From positions 3,100,001 to 3,164,000 of the forward strand of contig NZ_CP019607.1 of assembly GCF_001998865.1 (NCBI RefSeq): DNA of 64,000 nt. Direction: 5' to 3'. Position 1 is the stretch's first letter. The number at the start of each line of letters is the position of its first letter. The translations under genes and the position numbers were made by a program. This DNA comes from Tessaracoccus flavescens. Its GTDB lineage: Bacteria; Actinomycetota; Actinomycetes; Propionibacteriales; Propionibacteriaceae. Under the pieces are notes generated by a model, which searched no databases, had not been told where the DNA came from, and saw nothing but the letters and a program-made list of their open reading frames with translations. Shown here piece by piece: positions 63,543 to 64,000 of the stretch.

Positions 63543-64000
63543 TGACCGAGAACAACATCCCGATGGATGAGCAGACGCCTGCGCCGCAGGAGATCCACGA
63601 CGACGCGTACACAGCGCCCCAGGCAGACGGACAGGCCGCCGAGGCGAAGGCCCCGGACGCGGCGCAGGAACAGCGGCACGTGCCGCTGGTGGTCGTCGGC
63701 GTCGACGGCAGCGACGACGGCTTGCGCGCCGTGCGGTTCGGTGCCAACACCGTCATCCGCCATGGCGGCGAGCTCATGCTGATCAACGCGGTCGACGACA
63801 CCCTGATGGCCGGTGCCTGGGGCGTCGTCTACGACCCGGAGGTCCTTCAGGCCGCCGGCGTGACCGCGAACGAGCAGGCCAAGGCCCTCGCGCTCGAACT
63901 CGGACTGGCGCCCGACCGGCTCAAGACCGAGGTCGTGATGGGCTCGCCCGGTGGGGTGATGGCCCGCCTGAGTGAGGTCGCAGACCTCGTCGTAGTCGGT
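63542..64000 (+). CDS. Universal stress protein family, 5' part
   Basis: 153 residues visible, cut by the window end. After a 45-residue acidic/Pro-rich leader the USP fold begins VPLVVVGVDGSDDGLRAVRFGANTVIRHGGELMLINAVDD, with the DGS nucleotide-site start. The final LSEVADLVVVG is the beginning of the ATP-binding G-loop. A second USP domain may follow beyond the window. It is coupled to the PNPOx-fold gene. Confidence 0.88.
   Translation, partial: MTENNIPMDEQTPAPQEIHDDAYTAPQADGQAAEAKAPDAAQEQRHVPLVVVGVDGSDDGLRAVRFGANTVIRHGGELMLINAVDDTLMAGAWGVVYDPEVLQAAGVTANEQAKALALELGLAPDRLKTEVVMGSPGGVMARLSEVADLVVVG

Overview
The window is high-GC actinobacterial chromosome. Gene order matches the conserved actinobacterial backbone: ftsK-rimO-pgsA-cinA-clgR, then a DUF3046 gene, recA-recX-rny, miaB, miaA-dapF-hflX-dinG-like-lexA, and nrdR-nrdJ. 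SOS boxes have the actinobacterial TCGAAC-N4-GTTCGA form. Together with the GH112 phosphorylase, the XRE/ClgR regulators and the DeoR regulator this suggests a Propionibacteriaceae-type organism (a Tessaracoccus-like genus is my guess; no rRNA is present to confirm it).

Layout. 1-1.24 kb: end of a prolyl oligopeptidase. 1.5-3.0 kb: a PopR/ClgR-like regulator facing a two-gene clpP operon in which one subunit has lost its catalytic serine. 3.2-6.3 kb: membrane protein, plsC-like acyltransferase, ddl, thiL. 6.3-7.25 kb: a lipoprotein-like gene with a damaged 5' end. 7.35-17.6 kb: housekeeping run ftsK to rny, with a DeoR regulator on the opposite strand. 17.6-19.35 kb: aldose epimerase and kinase-like protein. 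19.4-20.9 kb: miaB. 21.0-24.6 kb: one large secreted SGNH/LamG surface protein broken by six single-base frame changes. 24.7-35.1 kb: MT0933-like antitoxin, miaA, dapF, hflX, dinG-like, lexA diverging from an SOS-controlled small membrane protein, then nrdR and the B12-dependent ribonucleotide reductase nrdJ behind tandem NrdR boxes.

35.1-47.36 kb is an accessory island. I read it as an outer transposon-like element inserted exactly at the nrdJ stop codon: it has inverted multi-repeat ends, an 8-bp direct repeat CAGCTGAT, and it separates nrdJ from its own terminator. Its left part has been hit three more times, one inside the other: an IS256-family element, whose left inverted repeat is split by an ISL3-family element (8-bp duplication ACTTTGTG), whose transposase is split by a Recombinase-In-Trio (RIT) element of three overlapping tyrosine recombinases. 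The remaining cargo is nuclease-rich: a nuclease-like protein, a CoiA-like protein, and a four-gene operon with a DUF2188 protein, a small protein, an OLD-family ATPase/TOPRIM nuclease and a bactofilin-like beta-solenoid protein. This is the best candidate in the window for an undescribed, probably anti-phage, system.

47.4-64 kb returns to chromosomal genes: rhodanese, GH112 phosphorylase, SPFH protein, ilvD, a truncated cardiolipin synthase, corA, a DedA-type protein, a cobQ remnant, aldo/keto reductase, AEC transporter, alpha/beta hydrolase, radical SAM/SPASM protein, YbjN-like protein, GH10 xylanase, a PNPOx-fold protein and the start of a universal stress protein.
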